NCBI RefSeq assembly: GCF_030270585.1
Contig: NZ_BSYI01000021.1
Coordinates: forward strand, 1 to 64,000
From: Paralimibaculum aggregatum
Lineage (GTDB): Bacteria > Pseudomonadota > Alphaproteobacteria > Rhodobacterales > Rhodobacteraceae
Direction of reading: 5' to 3'
DNA: 64,000 nt
A model generated the notes under the pieces. It was not told where the DNA came from, made no database searches, and was given only the letters and a program-made list of their open reading frames with translations. The position numbers and the translations under genes were made by a program. Below, one piece after another: positions 10,375 to 18,727 of the stretch. Position 1 is the first letter of the stretch, and each line of letters begins with the position of its first letter.

Positions 10375-11748
10375 ATGAAGGCCATCGTCTGCGGCGCGGG
10401 GCAGGTCGGCAGCCAGATCGCCCGGACGCTCTCCGAGGAGGGCAACGCCGTCACCGTCATCGACCAGGACGCGGCGCTGGTGCGCCGGGTCACCGATGCC
10501 TTCGACGTCTCGGGCGTCACCGGCTTCGCCTCGCATCCCAACGTGCTGGCCCGGGCCGGCGCACGCGATGCCGACATGCTGATCGCCGCGACCTCGATGG
10601 ACGAGGTCAACATGGTCGCCTGCCAGGTGGCGCATTCGGTCTTCGAGGTGCCGACCAAGATCGCCCGGGTGCGCACCGAGAGCTATCTCGAGGCCGAGTT
10701 CTCCGACCTGTTCCGGCGCGACCACATGCCGATCGACGTCATCATCAGCCCGGAGACCGAGGTCGCCAAGGTCACGCTGCGCCGGCTGATGACCAATGCC
10801 GCCTTCGACATCGAGCCCTTCCTCGGCGGCCGGGTGAAGGTGCTCGGCCTGCATGTCGACGAGACCTGCCCGGTGATCAACACGCCGCTCGGCCAGCTCA
10901 CCGAGCTGTTCTCGACGCTCCGGGCCCTGGTGGTGGCGGTGCGACGCTCCAACAAGATCTGGGCGGCGAGCCGCGACGACCAGCTGCTGGCCGGCGACGA
11001 CGTCTACATCGTGGCGGCGGCGGAGGACGTGCAGCGCACCTATGGCATCTTCGGCAAGGAGAACCTGACGCCGGAGCGCGTGCTGATCGTGGGCTCGGGC
11101 AATGTCGGGTTGCGCGTCGCCCAGCAGATCGAGGCCGAGGGCGTGCTGCGCGCCAAGATGATCGAGCGCGACCGCGACCGCGCCGAGCGCGCGGCCGACA
11201 CGCTGGAGCGGACCATCGTGCTCAACGGCGACGCGCTCGACACCGAGCTGCTCTCGGAGGCCGGCGTCAGCGAGGCCGATGCCATCGTCGCGCTCACCGA
11301 TGACGACCGCACCAACCTGATCGTCTGCGCGCTGGCGGGGCAGGCGGGCTGCCCGGTCTCGATCGCGCTCTCCAAGGACCCGACCTTCCAGCGCATCGCC
11401 GAGCCGCTCGGGGTCAACGCGCTGATCAACCCGCGGGCGACGACGGTGTCCTCGATCCTGCGCCATGTCCGCCGCGGCAAGGTGCGCGCGGTCTATTCCA
11501 TCGGCCGCGGCGAGGGCGAGGTGATCGAGGCGCAGGTGATGGCGACCTCGCCGATCGCCGGCAAGCGCCTGCGCGACATCAACTTTCCCCAGGGCTCGGT
11601 GGTCGGCGCGGTGCTGCGCGGCGAGGAGCTGCTGATGCCGAAGGGCGATCTCACCATCCAGGTCGGCGACGTGATGGTGATCTTCGCGGTGTTCCAGGCG
11701 GTGCGCAAGGTCGAGCAGATGTTCCGCGTGAGCATGGACTTCTTCTGA
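10375..11748 (+). CDS. trkA: Trk potassium transporter peripheral subunit TrkA
   Basis: 457 residues with two tandem RCK units. The first Rossmann fold opens with MKAIVCGAGQVGSQIA (1-16) and the second with VLIVGSGNVGLRVA near residue 238. Each is followed by a TrkA-C domain (about 140-225 and 370-455). TrkA binds NAD(H) on the cytosolic face and gates the TrkH channel. It lies directly upstream of trkH with only a 3-bp gap and downstream of ntrX, so these genes are probably one transcript. Length is normal. Confidence 0.96.
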   Translation: MKAIVCGAGQVGSQIARTLSEEGNAVTVIDQDAALVRRVTDAFDVSGVTGFASHPNVLARAGARDADMLIAATSMDEVNMVACQVAHSVFEVPTKIARVRTESYLEAEFSDLFRRDHMPIDVIISPETEVAKVTLRRLMTNAAFDIEPFLGGRVKVLGLHVDETCPVINTPLGQLTELFSTLRALVVAVRRSNKIWAASRDDQLLAGDDVYIVAAAEDVQRTYGIFGKENLTPERVLIVGSGNVGLRVAQQIEAEGVLRAKMIERDRDRAERAADTLERTIVLNGDALDTELLSEAGVSEADAIVALTDDDRTNLIVCALAGQAGCPVSIALSKDPTFQRIAEPLGVNALINPRATTVSSILRHVRRGKVRAVYSIGRGEGEVIEAQVMATSPIAGKRLRDINFPQGSVVGAVLRGEELLMPKGDLTIQVGDVMVIFAVFQAVRKVEQMFRVSMDFF

Positions 11749-11751
11749 GCC

Positions 11752-13335
11752 ATGCGCCTCTCGCAGATCCCCGTCTTCAGCCTGCTGCTGGCGCTCGTCG
11801 CGGCGGCGATGCTGGCGCCGGCGCTGATGGGCGCGGCGGATGGCGACTGGGAGGTCGCCCGGGTGTTTCTCTACAGCGGGATCGGCACCGCGGTCTTTGC
11901 CGCGGTGATGGGGCTGGCGCTGGCCGGGCCGCAATATGGCGGCACGGCGCGGCGCGAGATCTCGATCCTCTGCCTCGGCTGGCTCTGCATCCCGGCGGTG
12001 GCGGCGGTGCCGCTCTGGCTGATCACGCCGCAGATCGGGCTGCGCGGCGCGATCTTCGAGATGGTGGCCGATTTCACCACCACCGGCGGCACCGTCTATG
12101 GCGATCTCGACGCGCTGCCGCGGGCGGTGCATCTCTGGCGCGGGCTGGTCGGCTGGCTCGGCGGGCTGCTCTCGCTGGCCGGGGCCTATATCGTGCTGGC
12201 GCCGCGGCGGCTCGGCGGCTTCGAGATCGAGGCCGCGACCTGGCGCTATTCCCCCAACCAGCCGGCGGCGAGCGTGCGCCTCGGCGCCTCGATCACCCCG
12301 CTCGACCAGCGCATCCGCCGGGCCGTCCGGGTGATCCTGCCGATCTATGCCGGGCTCACCGCGCTGCTCGGGCTGCTGCTGAGCGCCACCGGGCAGTCCG
12401 AGCTCGACAGCTTCGTGCACGCCATGGCGGTGCTCTCGACCAGCGGGATCTCGCCGCACCGGAACGGCATCGCCGAGGGCGGCAGCCTCGGCGCCGAGAT
12501 GTTCGCGGCGATCTTCCTGGTGCTCGCGGTCACGCGCCAGCTCTATTCCGACGCGGCGGAGTTCGGCAGCCGGGTGCCGCTGCGCCGCGACCCGGAGGTG
12601 CTGACCATGGCCGGGCTCGTCCTGGCGGTCGGCCTCGCGCTCTTCGGCCGGCACTGGATCGGCGCGCTGACGCTGGATCTCACCGGCGACGAGATCGCCG
12701 TCCTGGACGCGCTCTGGGGCACGCTCTTCACGGTGCTGTCGTTTCTCACCACCACCGGCTTCGTCTCGGCCTTCTGGGACAGCGCGCGCGACTGGTCGGG
12801 CTGGGCCAATCCCGGGCTGATCCTGCTGGCGCTGGCGGCGATCGGCGGCGGCGCCGCCACCACCGCGGGGGGCATCAAGCTGATCCGGGCCTATGCGCTG
12901 ATGCGCCACGGGCTGCGCGAGGTCGAGCGCATCGCCCAGCCGCACAGCATCCTCGGCGTCGGCGCGCGCACCCGCAGCCTGCTGCGAGAGGGGCCGGCGA
13001 TCGTCTGGACCTTCATGATGCTCTTCATCTTCGCGATCCTGCTGACGGTGCTGGCGTTGACGGCGCTCGGTCTCGGCTTTATCGACGCCACGATGGCGGC
13101 GATCTCCGCGATCTCCAACACCGGGCAGGCCTTCGACCTGGTGGCGGACCGGCCGGACGGCTTCTCCGGGCTCACGCCGCTCCAGCGCGAGGTCCTGGCG
13201 GTCACGATGATCATCGGGCGCATCGAGGTGCTGGCCTTCGTCGCGCTTTTCAACCCCGATGCCTGGGGCGGAAGCGCGCGCCGTCGAGAAAGGTCTGGAA
13301 AAAGGGCAGGCAAGGCCCCAGACTCAAACTGGTGA
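11752..13335 (+). CDS. trkH: Trk potassium channel subunit TrkH
   Basis: 527-residue polytopic membrane protein of the SKT potassium-transporter family, partner of TrkA for K+ uptake. The four filter-type loops are visible: TTTGGTVYGDLDALP, LSTSGISPHRNG, LTTTGFVSAFW and ISNTGQAFDL. These supply the glycine of each M1-P-M2 repeat. GGGAATTAGGIKLIRAYALM is the usual TrkH segment before the last repeat. The C-terminus is short and basic (RRRERSGKRAGK). K+ uptake fits the NAGGN osmolyte operon 2 kb downstream, but that link is only positional. ATG at 11752 directly follows trkA. Confidence 0.95.
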   Translation: MRLSQIPVFSLLLALVAAAMLAPALMGAADGDWEVARVFLYSGIGTAVFAAVMGLALAGPQYGGTARREISILCLGWLCIPAVAAVPLWLITPQIGLRGAIFEMVADFTTTGGTVYGDLDALPRAVHLWRGLVGWLGGLLSLAGAYIVLAPRRLGGFEIEAATWRYSPNQPAASVRLGASITPLDQRIRRAVRVILPIYAGLTALLGLLLSATGQSELDSFVHAMAVLSTSGISPHRNGIAEGGSLGAEMFAAIFLVLAVTRQLYSDAAEFGSRVPLRRDPEVLTMAGLVLAVGLALFGRHWIGALTLDLTGDEIAVLDALWGTLFTVLSFLTTTGFVSAFWDSARDWSGWANPGLILLALAAIGGGAATTAGGIKLIRAYALMRHGLREVERIAQPHSILGVGARTRSLLREGPAIVWTFMMLFIFAILLTVLALTALGLGFIDATMAAISAISNTGQAFDLVADRPDGFSGLTPLQREVLAVTMIIGRIEVLAFVALFNPDAWGGSARRRERSGKRAGKAPDSNW

Positions 13336-13397
13336 CTCCGGCGGACGGTCCGTCGTAGCAACCCAACATGTGGCTAGAAAAACGGGTGAAAAACAAC

Positions 13398-13640
13398 ATG
13401 GCCAGCGAAAAGCAACAGAATCTCCAAGACGCCTTTCTCAATCACATTCGTAAAGCGAAGATACCGGTGACCGTGTTCCTGGTCAACGGTGTGAAATTGC
13501 AGGGTGTCATTACGTCATTCGACAATTTCTGCATTCTGTTGCGGCGAGACGGTCAGTCGCAGCTGGTCTACAAGCATGCGGTGTCGACGATCATGCCGGC
13601 GCAGCCGTTCAGCCTCTATGAGGGCAACGAGGAGTCGTGA
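13398..13640 (+). CDS. hfq: RNA chaperone Hfq
   Basis: 80 residues, a typical alphaproteobacterial Hfq. The Sm1 motif is in [19 protein letters not shown] and the Sm2 motif reads YKHAVSTI. The hexameric ring anneals small RNAs to mRNA. The start is ATG at 13398 ([11 protein letters not shown]); an upstream in-frame ATG at 13368 would add ten residues not seen in the family. It sits 62 bp after trkH in a locally AT-richer stretch that could hold its own promoter, and immediately before hflX, the classical hfq-hflX pair. Confidence 0.96.
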   Translation: MASEKQQNLQDAFLNHIRKAKIPVTVFLVNGVKLQGVITSFDNFCILLRRDGQSQLVYKHAVSTIMPAQPFSLYEGNEES

Positions 13641-13656
13641 TGGGGGCAGGGCGCGC

Positions 13657-14955
13657 TTGACCAGGGTCCGGGTACTCCATCCCCATCTGCGCGAGGCCGC
13701 CGGCGATGGCCGTGCGGCGCTCGCCGAGGCCATGAGCCTGACCGCGGCGCTCGATTTCGAGCTGTCGGACGGTGCCGTCGTGCCGGTTGCCGCGCCGAAC
13801 CCGGCGACGTTTCTCGGCCCCGGCAAGGTCGCCGAGCTCGCGGAGAGCATCGCCGAGGCGGAAGACGAGGTGATCGTGGTCAACACCACGCTCAGCCCGG
13901 TGCAGCAGCGCAACCTCGAGCGGGCGTGGAAGGCCAAGGTGCTCGACCGCACCGGCCTGATCCTCGAGATCTTCGGCGAGCGCGCGCAGACCCGCGAGGG
14001 CGTGCTGCAGGTCGAGCTCGCGCATCTGACCTATCAGAAATCGCGCCTCGTGCGCTCCTGGACCCATCTCGAGCGCCAGCGCGGCGGCGGCGGCTTCATG
14101 GGCGGCCCCGGCGAGCGGCAGATCGAATCCGACCGCCGGCAGATCGACGAGCGCATCACCCGGTTGCGGCGCCAGCTCGAGAAGGTGGTGCGCACCCGCG
14201 CGCTGCACCGGGCAAAACGCAAGAAGGTGCCGGACCCGGTGGTGGCGCTGGTCGGCTACACCAATGCCGGCAAGTCGACGCTGTTCAACCGGCTCGCCGG
14301 CGCCTCGGTGATGGCCGAGGACATGCTCTTCGCCACGCTCGACCCGACGATGCGGCAGATCCGGCTGCCCTCGGGCCGCCGCGCGATCCTGTCGGACACC
14401 GTGGGCTTTGTCTCCGATCTGCCGATCCAGCTGATCGCGGCGTTCCGCGCCACGCTCGAGGAGGTGCTGGAGGCGGATCTCGTCGTCCATGTCCGCGACA
14501 TGACCCATGCCGAGACCGAGAGCCACAAGGCCGACGTGCTGGAGGTGCTGCAGGCGCTCGGCGTCGAGGCGGACCGGCTCGAGGGCATGATCGAGGCGCA
14601 GAACAAGCTCGACCTGCTGGAGCCCGAGGCCCGCGCCGCGGTGCAGGCAGCGGCCGAGCGCGACCCCAACGTGCTGGCGATCTCGGCCGTGACCGGCGAC
14701 GGGCTGGAGCCGCTGCTCGCCGAGATCGAGGACCGGCTCTATCCGCGGCGTTTCCTCTTCGACATCGATCTCGGGCACGAGGAAGGCGCCGCGGTTTCCT
14801 GGCTCTATGGCCATGGCGATGTGCGCGCCCGCGAGGACGATGGCGATGGCGTGCACCTGCAGGTCGAGCTCACGGAGCGGGAATTCTACCAGTTCACCAA
14901 GGGTTTCGGGCGACACCACGACAGCGTGCGCCGGACCCGGCTGGCAGCGCAGTAA
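13657..14955 (+). CDS. hflX: ribosome-associated GTPase HflX
   Basis: 432 residues. The N-terminal HflX domain (about 1-200) has FLGPGKVAEL, NTTLSPVQQRNLE and GERQIESDRR with a Gly-rich loop GGGGFMGGPGE. The G domain (about 205-370) has GYTNAGKST (G1), SDTVGFVSDLP (G3) and QNKLD (G4), followed by a C-terminal domain. HflX binds and splits stalled or heat-damaged 70S ribosomes. The start is the least certain part: I chose TTG at 13657 (TRVRVLHPH) because the only upstream in-frame ATG (13618) lies inside hfq, and GGGGGCAGGG lies just upstream. Confidence 0.92.
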   Translation: MTRVRVLHPHLREAAGDGRAALAEAMSLTAALDFELSDGAVVPVAAPNPATFLGPGKVAELAESIAEAEDEVIVVNTTLSPVQQRNLERAWKAKVLDRTGLILEIFGERAQTREGVLQVELAHLTYQKSRLVRSWTHLERQRGGGGFMGGPGERQIESDRRQIDERITRLRRQLEKVVRTRALHRAKRKKVPDPVVALVGYTNAGKSTLFNRLAGASVMAEDMLFATLDPTMRQIRLPSGRRAILSDTVGFVSDLPIQLIAAFRATLEEVLEADLVVHVRDMTHAETESHKADVLEVLQALGVEADRLEGMIEAQNKLDLLEPEARAAVQAAAERDPNVLAISAVTGDGLEPLLAEIEDRLYPRRFLFDIDLGHEEGAAVSWLYGHGDVRAREDDGDGVHLQVELTEREFYQFTKGFGRHHDSVRRTRLAAQ

Positions 14956-15073
14956 TTTAACATAATCCATCTTCCTCACCTAGGGGACTAACCACGTCGG
15001 GTGCGCGACAGCCGGCGGAATCGCTGCCCGAGGATCGGTGCATTCGAGGCAGTTTGCGCCCGGTCACCCGGGC

Positions 15074-15748
15074 TCAGCCGTCATGCGGTTCGCCAAAGCT
15101 CCGCATCCAGTCCCGGACACCGCGCCCGACCGCCGAGAGCACCGCGGCGCCGATCGCCTCCCCGAGCGCGGTGTGCAGCCCGGCATGGGCCAGCGGCTCC
15201 GGGCCGCCCGGTTGCGCCAGCGCGGCGGCCACCGCGATGCAGTCGGTGCCGGTGCCGGTCGGCCGGTTCCCGCCAAGGTCCGGGCCATGCGCCAGAACCG
15301 CCAGCGTGCGCGCCTCGGCCGCGATGCTCAGCGCCTCCACCAGCGCGCCGTCGGCAAGCGGCCGGTCCAGCGCGACGGCGATGTTGATCGTGCCCGCAGG
15401 CTCCGGCACCGCGCTGCCGCGGCGCTGGCCGACGCGCTCGGCATTGGACAGCCCGACGGTGGCAACCGCCTCGGCGCGTATCCCCTCGATCTCGGCGGAG
15501 GCCGCCGCATGGCAGCCGAGATCGCGCGAGGTGATGAAGCCGAGCGCCCCGGCATGGCCGGCGGCGGCGAGCTCGGCGGCGAACCAGGCGCCGGGATCGA
15601 GATCCTCCGGCAGGTCTGCATTGCGCACCTCGCGCCAGACGATGCGCTCCACCTCGGCGAAGCCGGGCCGGTTCAGCACCCAGCTCAGCGCCCGCATCGG
15701 CGCTCCGAGATCGGCGACCAGCCAGGGCCGCGCCAGCGTCAGCTGCAT
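15074..15748 (-). CDS. cbiZ: adenosylcobinamide amidohydrolase CbiZ
   Basis: 224 residues with CbiZ-family motifs: VATVGLSNAERVGQ, PAGTINIAVALDRPL, and the glycine-threonine run GGNRPTGTGTDCIAVAA. CbiZ cleaves the aminopropanol linkage of adenosylcobinamide or pseudo-B12 to give adenosylcobyric acid, so imported corrinoids can be rebuilt into cobalamin. ATG at 15748 follows GCAGGGG. It lies 19 bp after the M42 peptidase and on the same strand, so it is probably the last gene of the NAGGN operon. No other cobalamin gene and no recognisable B12 riboswitch is nearby, which makes the location odd. Confidence 0.85.
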   Translation of the reverse strand: MQLTLARPWLVADLGAPMRALSWVLNRPGFAEVERIVWREVRNADLPEDLDPGAWFAAELAAAGHAGALGFITSRDLGCHAAASAEIEGIRAEAVATVGLSNAERVGQRRGSAVPEPAGTINIAVALDRPLADGALVEALSIAAEARTLAVLAHGPDLGGNRPTGTGTDCIAVAAALAQPGGPEPLAHAGLHTALGEAIGAAVLSAVGRGVRDWMRSFGEPHDG

Positions 15749-15767
15749 CCCCCTGCCCCCGCTTGGC

Positions 15768-16952
15768 TCAGCCCGGATCGGGCTCCGCGGTCTCGGGCCG
15801 CTTGGTGCCGGGGCCGAGCATCTGGTCGGCCGGATCGGAGGGCTGGTGCGTGAAGCCCTTGAGCCCCGCCATCACCTTCTCGTCGCGCGGGATGTCGACC
15901 TCGCTGAGCCCGTAGGCGGTGAGCAGCTCGGCCAGCGAGCGCAGCGCGTGCATGTGGATGCGCTCGTAGCCGTGGCTCGCATCGACGCCGAAGGTCACCA
16001 GCGCGGTGCGCACATCCGCCCCGGCCTCGATCGCCGAGGCGCTGTCGGAGCGGTAATAGCGGAACACGTCCTTCTGGTAGCGGATGTCGTTGGCATCGCA
16101 GAGCTCGACCATCTTGCGCGTCAGGTGATAGTCGAACGGCCCGGTCTCGTCGGCCATGGCCACGGTGACGCCGAACTCCGCCGAGTTCTGCCCCGGCGCG
16201 GTGGTGCCGTTGTCGACCGCGACCATGGCGGCGATGTCGGGCAGCAGGATCGCCGCGGCGCCGTGGCCGACCTCCTCGGCGATGGTGAACAGCCAGTAGA
16301 CATCCACCGGCGGGCGCGGGCCCGCCACCATCGCCCGGATCGCCGCCAGCATCGAGGCGACGCCCGCCTTGTTGTCGAGATGGCGCGAGACGATGAAGCC
16401 GTTCTCGAGGAATTCCGGCTGCGGGTCGATCGCCACGATGTCGCCGATCTCGATGCCGAGCCGCTCGAGCTGGCTGCGGTCCTCGGCCAGGGCATCGACC
16501 CGGAGCCGGACATGGCGCCAGCCGATCGGCGCGGTGTCGACATCGTCGCCGAAGGTGTGCCCGGAGGCCATCGGCGGCAGGATGGTGCCGCGATAGGCGC
16601 CCTTGCGCGAGAAGATCGTGGCGCGCGCGCCCTCGGCGAAGCGCGCCGACCAGTGCCCGATGGGCACCAGGCCGAGCCGCCCGTCCGGCCCCAGCGTCGC
16701 GACCTGCGCGCCCAGCGTGTCGACATGGCTGACCACGGCGCGGGCGCCGGCACGCGCATGGCCCGGCAGCCGCGCCCGGATCGCGCCGCGCCGGGTGAGC
16801 TCGTAGCTGAGGCCCAGCCGGTCGAGCTGCGCGCAGACATAGCGCACGATGCTGTCGGTGTAGCCGGTGGGGCTGGCGATCGCCAGCATGGCGGCGAGCT
16901 GCCCGGAGAGATAGTCGATGTCGATGTCGAGGCGCCTGCAGTCCTGGCTCAT
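15768..16952 (-). CDS. M42-family peptidase of the NAGGN osmoprotectant system
   Basis: 394-residue zinc peptidase of family M42, of the type always found with N-acetylglutaminylglutamine amide synthesis. Metal and catalytic motifs in order are AVVSHVDTLG, the MASGHTFGDDVDTAP region, VSRHLDNKAGVA, FTIAEEVGHGA, AVDNGTTAPG, and the late HGYERIHMHAL. Its substrate in the NAGGN pathway is not established. ATG at 16952 overlaps the synthetase stop (ATGA) with GGAGG about 10 bases upstream. This rules out the in-frame ATG at 16967, which would place that site inside the coding sequence. Confidence 0.9.
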   Translation of the reverse strand: MSQDCRRLDIDIDYLSGQLAAMLAIASPTGYTDSIVRYVCAQLDRLGLSYELTRRGAIRARLPGHARAGARAVVSHVDTLGAQVATLGPDGRLGLVPIGHWSARFAEGARATIFSRKGAYRGTILPPMASGHTFGDDVDTAPIGWRHVRLRVDALAEDRSQLERLGIEIGDIVAIDPQPEFLENGFIVSRHLDNKAGVASMLAAIRAMVAGPRPPVDVYWLFTIAEEVGHGAAAILLPDIAAMVAVDNGTTAPGQNSAEFGVTVAMADETGPFDYHLTRKMVELCDANDIRYQKDVFRYYRSDSASAIEAGADVRTALVTFGVDASHGYERIHMHALRSLAELLTAYGLSEVDIPRDEKVMAGLKGFTHQPSDPADQMLGPGTKRPETAEPDPG

Positions 16953-18724
16953 GTCGCCGACCTCCATTGCAGCTCCCGCGCGCTGGCGGGAATCGAGAGC
17001 GGGAACAGCAGATCGACGAAGCGCTCGGCGGTCGGCTGCGGCTCGTGATTGGCGAGGCCCGGGCGCTCGTTGGCCTCGATGAAGACATACTCCGCCCGAC
17101 GCGGCGATTTCACCATGAGATCGATCCCGGTAACCGGGATCTCGATGGCCCGCGCCGCCCGGATCGCGGCGTCGATCAGCGCCGGATGGGTCTCGCTGGT
17201 CACGTCGACGATGGTGCCGCCGGTGTGGAGATTGGCGGTCTTGCGCACGGTGAGCTCCTGCCCCGCCTCGAGCACGCTGTCCATGCCGTATCCGGCGGCG
17301 GCGATGCAGCGCTCGGTCTCGGCATCGAGGGGGATGCGGCTCTCGCCGCCGGTGGCCGCGGCCCGGCGCCGGCTCTGCGCCTCGATCAGCCGCGAGACCG
17401 GGGTCACCCCGTCGCCCACGATCCGGGCCGGGCGGCGCATCGCCGCCGCCACCACGCGGTAGTCGATGACGATGAGGCGCAGGTCCTCGCCCTCGAAGCA
17501 CTGCTCGATCAGCACATCCGCGCAGACCTCGCGGGCGCGCGCCACCGCCGCGGCAAGCTCCGCCTCGGTGGTCAGCCCGGCGGCGACGCCGGTGCCCTGC
17601 TCGCCGCGCGCCGGCTTGACCACCACCGAGCCGTGCTCGGCCAGGAAGGCGGCATTGGCCGCCGCATCGCCCGCCTCGACCTGCGCCGGCACCGCGACGC
17701 CCGCGGCCCGCACCAGCCGGCTGGTCACCCGCTTGTCGTCGCAGATCGACATTGCGACGGCGGAGGTGAACTCCGAGAGCGACTCGCGGCAGCGCACCGC
17801 CCGCCCGCCATAGCTGAGCCGGAACAGCCCCGCCGCCGCGTCGAACACCTCGACGCCGATGCCGCGCCGCCGCGCCTCGTCGACGATGATCGCGGCATAG
17901 GGGTTGAGCCCCTCGTTCTCGGCCTTGCCGACGAAGAGCTTCTCGTTGATCTGGTTCTTGCGCTTCAGCGCATAGACCTGCACCCGGCGGAAGCCGAGCT
18001 TCTCGTAGAGCGCGATCGCCTGTTCGTTGTCATGCAGGACTGAAAGGTCCATATGCGCCGCGCCGCGCGCCTGGAACTGCTCCGCCAGCCGCCGCACCAG
18101 CGATTCGCCGATGCCGGCGAAGGGCGCCTTGGCCGAGACCGCGAGGCACCAGAGCGAGGAGCCCCGCTCCGGGTCGTCGAAGGCGCGGGCATGATCCACC
18201 CCCATCACCGTGCCGAGGATCTCGCCGCTCTCGGCATCCTCGGCCACCAGCACGGTCAGCGTGCGCGCGTCGCGGTGCGACCAGAAGAAATCCGGCGCCA
18301 CCGTCACCATGCCGCGCTCGGCATAGATCCGGTTCACCGCCTCGGCATCGGCGCGCGTGGTCAGGCGGCGGATCGAGAAGCCCTGCCGGCGCTTGCGGGC
18401 GACGCGATAGGTGGTGAAGTCGAGCCGGAAGGTCACCGACGGGTCGAGGAAGATCTCCTGCGGCGCCAGCGCCAGCGCCACCTGCGGATCGGGCACGTAG
18501 AAGGCGATGTCGCGCCGGTCCGGCCCCTCGGCGCGCAGCGCGTTCACCAGGTCCTCGGCCCGCCCGAAGGTATGGCCGAAGATCAGCCGGCCCCAGCCGC
18601 AATCGACCACCGCATCGGCCTTGCGCCCGTTGCGCGCGCCCTGCGGATCGCCCATCGTGTCCTGGCGCAGGCGCTTCAGCCGGCGCCGGTGCGGATCGCG
18701 GGAGCCGCGGTTGCCATTCGCCAT
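16949..18724 (-). CDS. N-acetylglutaminylglutamine synthetase (GNAT plus ATP-grasp)
   Basis: 591 residues, the central enzyme of NAGGN osmolyte synthesis. A GNAT acetyltransferase-like domain lies at about 115-275, with FAGIGESLVRRLAEQF and LHDNEQAIALYEKLGF as the acetyl-CoA fold. An ATP-grasp ligase domain lies at about 310-580, with VVVKPARGEQGTGV, EQCFEGEDLRLIVI and the metal-site FIEANERPGL. The product dipeptide is then amidated by the amidotransferase encoded upstream. The gene follows that gene after 3 bp and overlaps the peptidase by ATGA, so the three are one coupled operon. Length agrees with the family. Confidence 0.92.
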   Translation of the reverse strand: MANGNRGSRDPHRRRLKRLRQDTMGDPQGARNGRKADAVVDCGWGRLIFGHTFGRAEDLVNALRAEGPDRRDIAFYVPDPQVALALAPQEIFLDPSVTFRLDFTTYRVARKRRQGFSIRRLTTRADAEAVNRIYAERGMVTVAPDFFWSHRDARTLTVLVAEDAESGEILGTVMGVDHARAFDDPERGSSLWCLAVSAKAPFAGIGESLVRRLAEQFQARGAAHMDLSVLHDNEQAIALYEKLGFRRVQVYALKRKNQINEKLFVGKAENEGLNPYAAIIVDEARRRGIGVEVFDAAAGLFRLSYGGRAVRCRESLSEFTSAVAMSICDDKRVTSRLVRAAGVAVPAQVEAGDAAANAAFLAEHGSVVVKPARGEQGTGVAAGLTTEAELAAAVARAREVCADVLIEQCFEGEDLRLIVIDYRVVAAAMRRPARIVGDGVTPVSRLIEAQSRRRAAATGGESRIPLDAETERCIAAAGYGMDSVLEAGQELTVRKTANLHTGGTIVDVTSETHPALIDAAIRAARAIEIPVTGIDLMVKSPRRAEYVFIEANERPGLANHEPQPTAERFVDLLFPLSIPASARELQWRSAT

Positions 18725-18727
18725 CGC

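Noticed and set aside
8668-12945. 1425-codon open frame on the minus strand across ntrY-ntrX-trkA-trkH
   Set aside because: It is the antisense shadow of four well-conserved plus-strand genes in a very GC-rich genome; its product is low-complexity His/Arg/Ala-rich sequence with no family motif.
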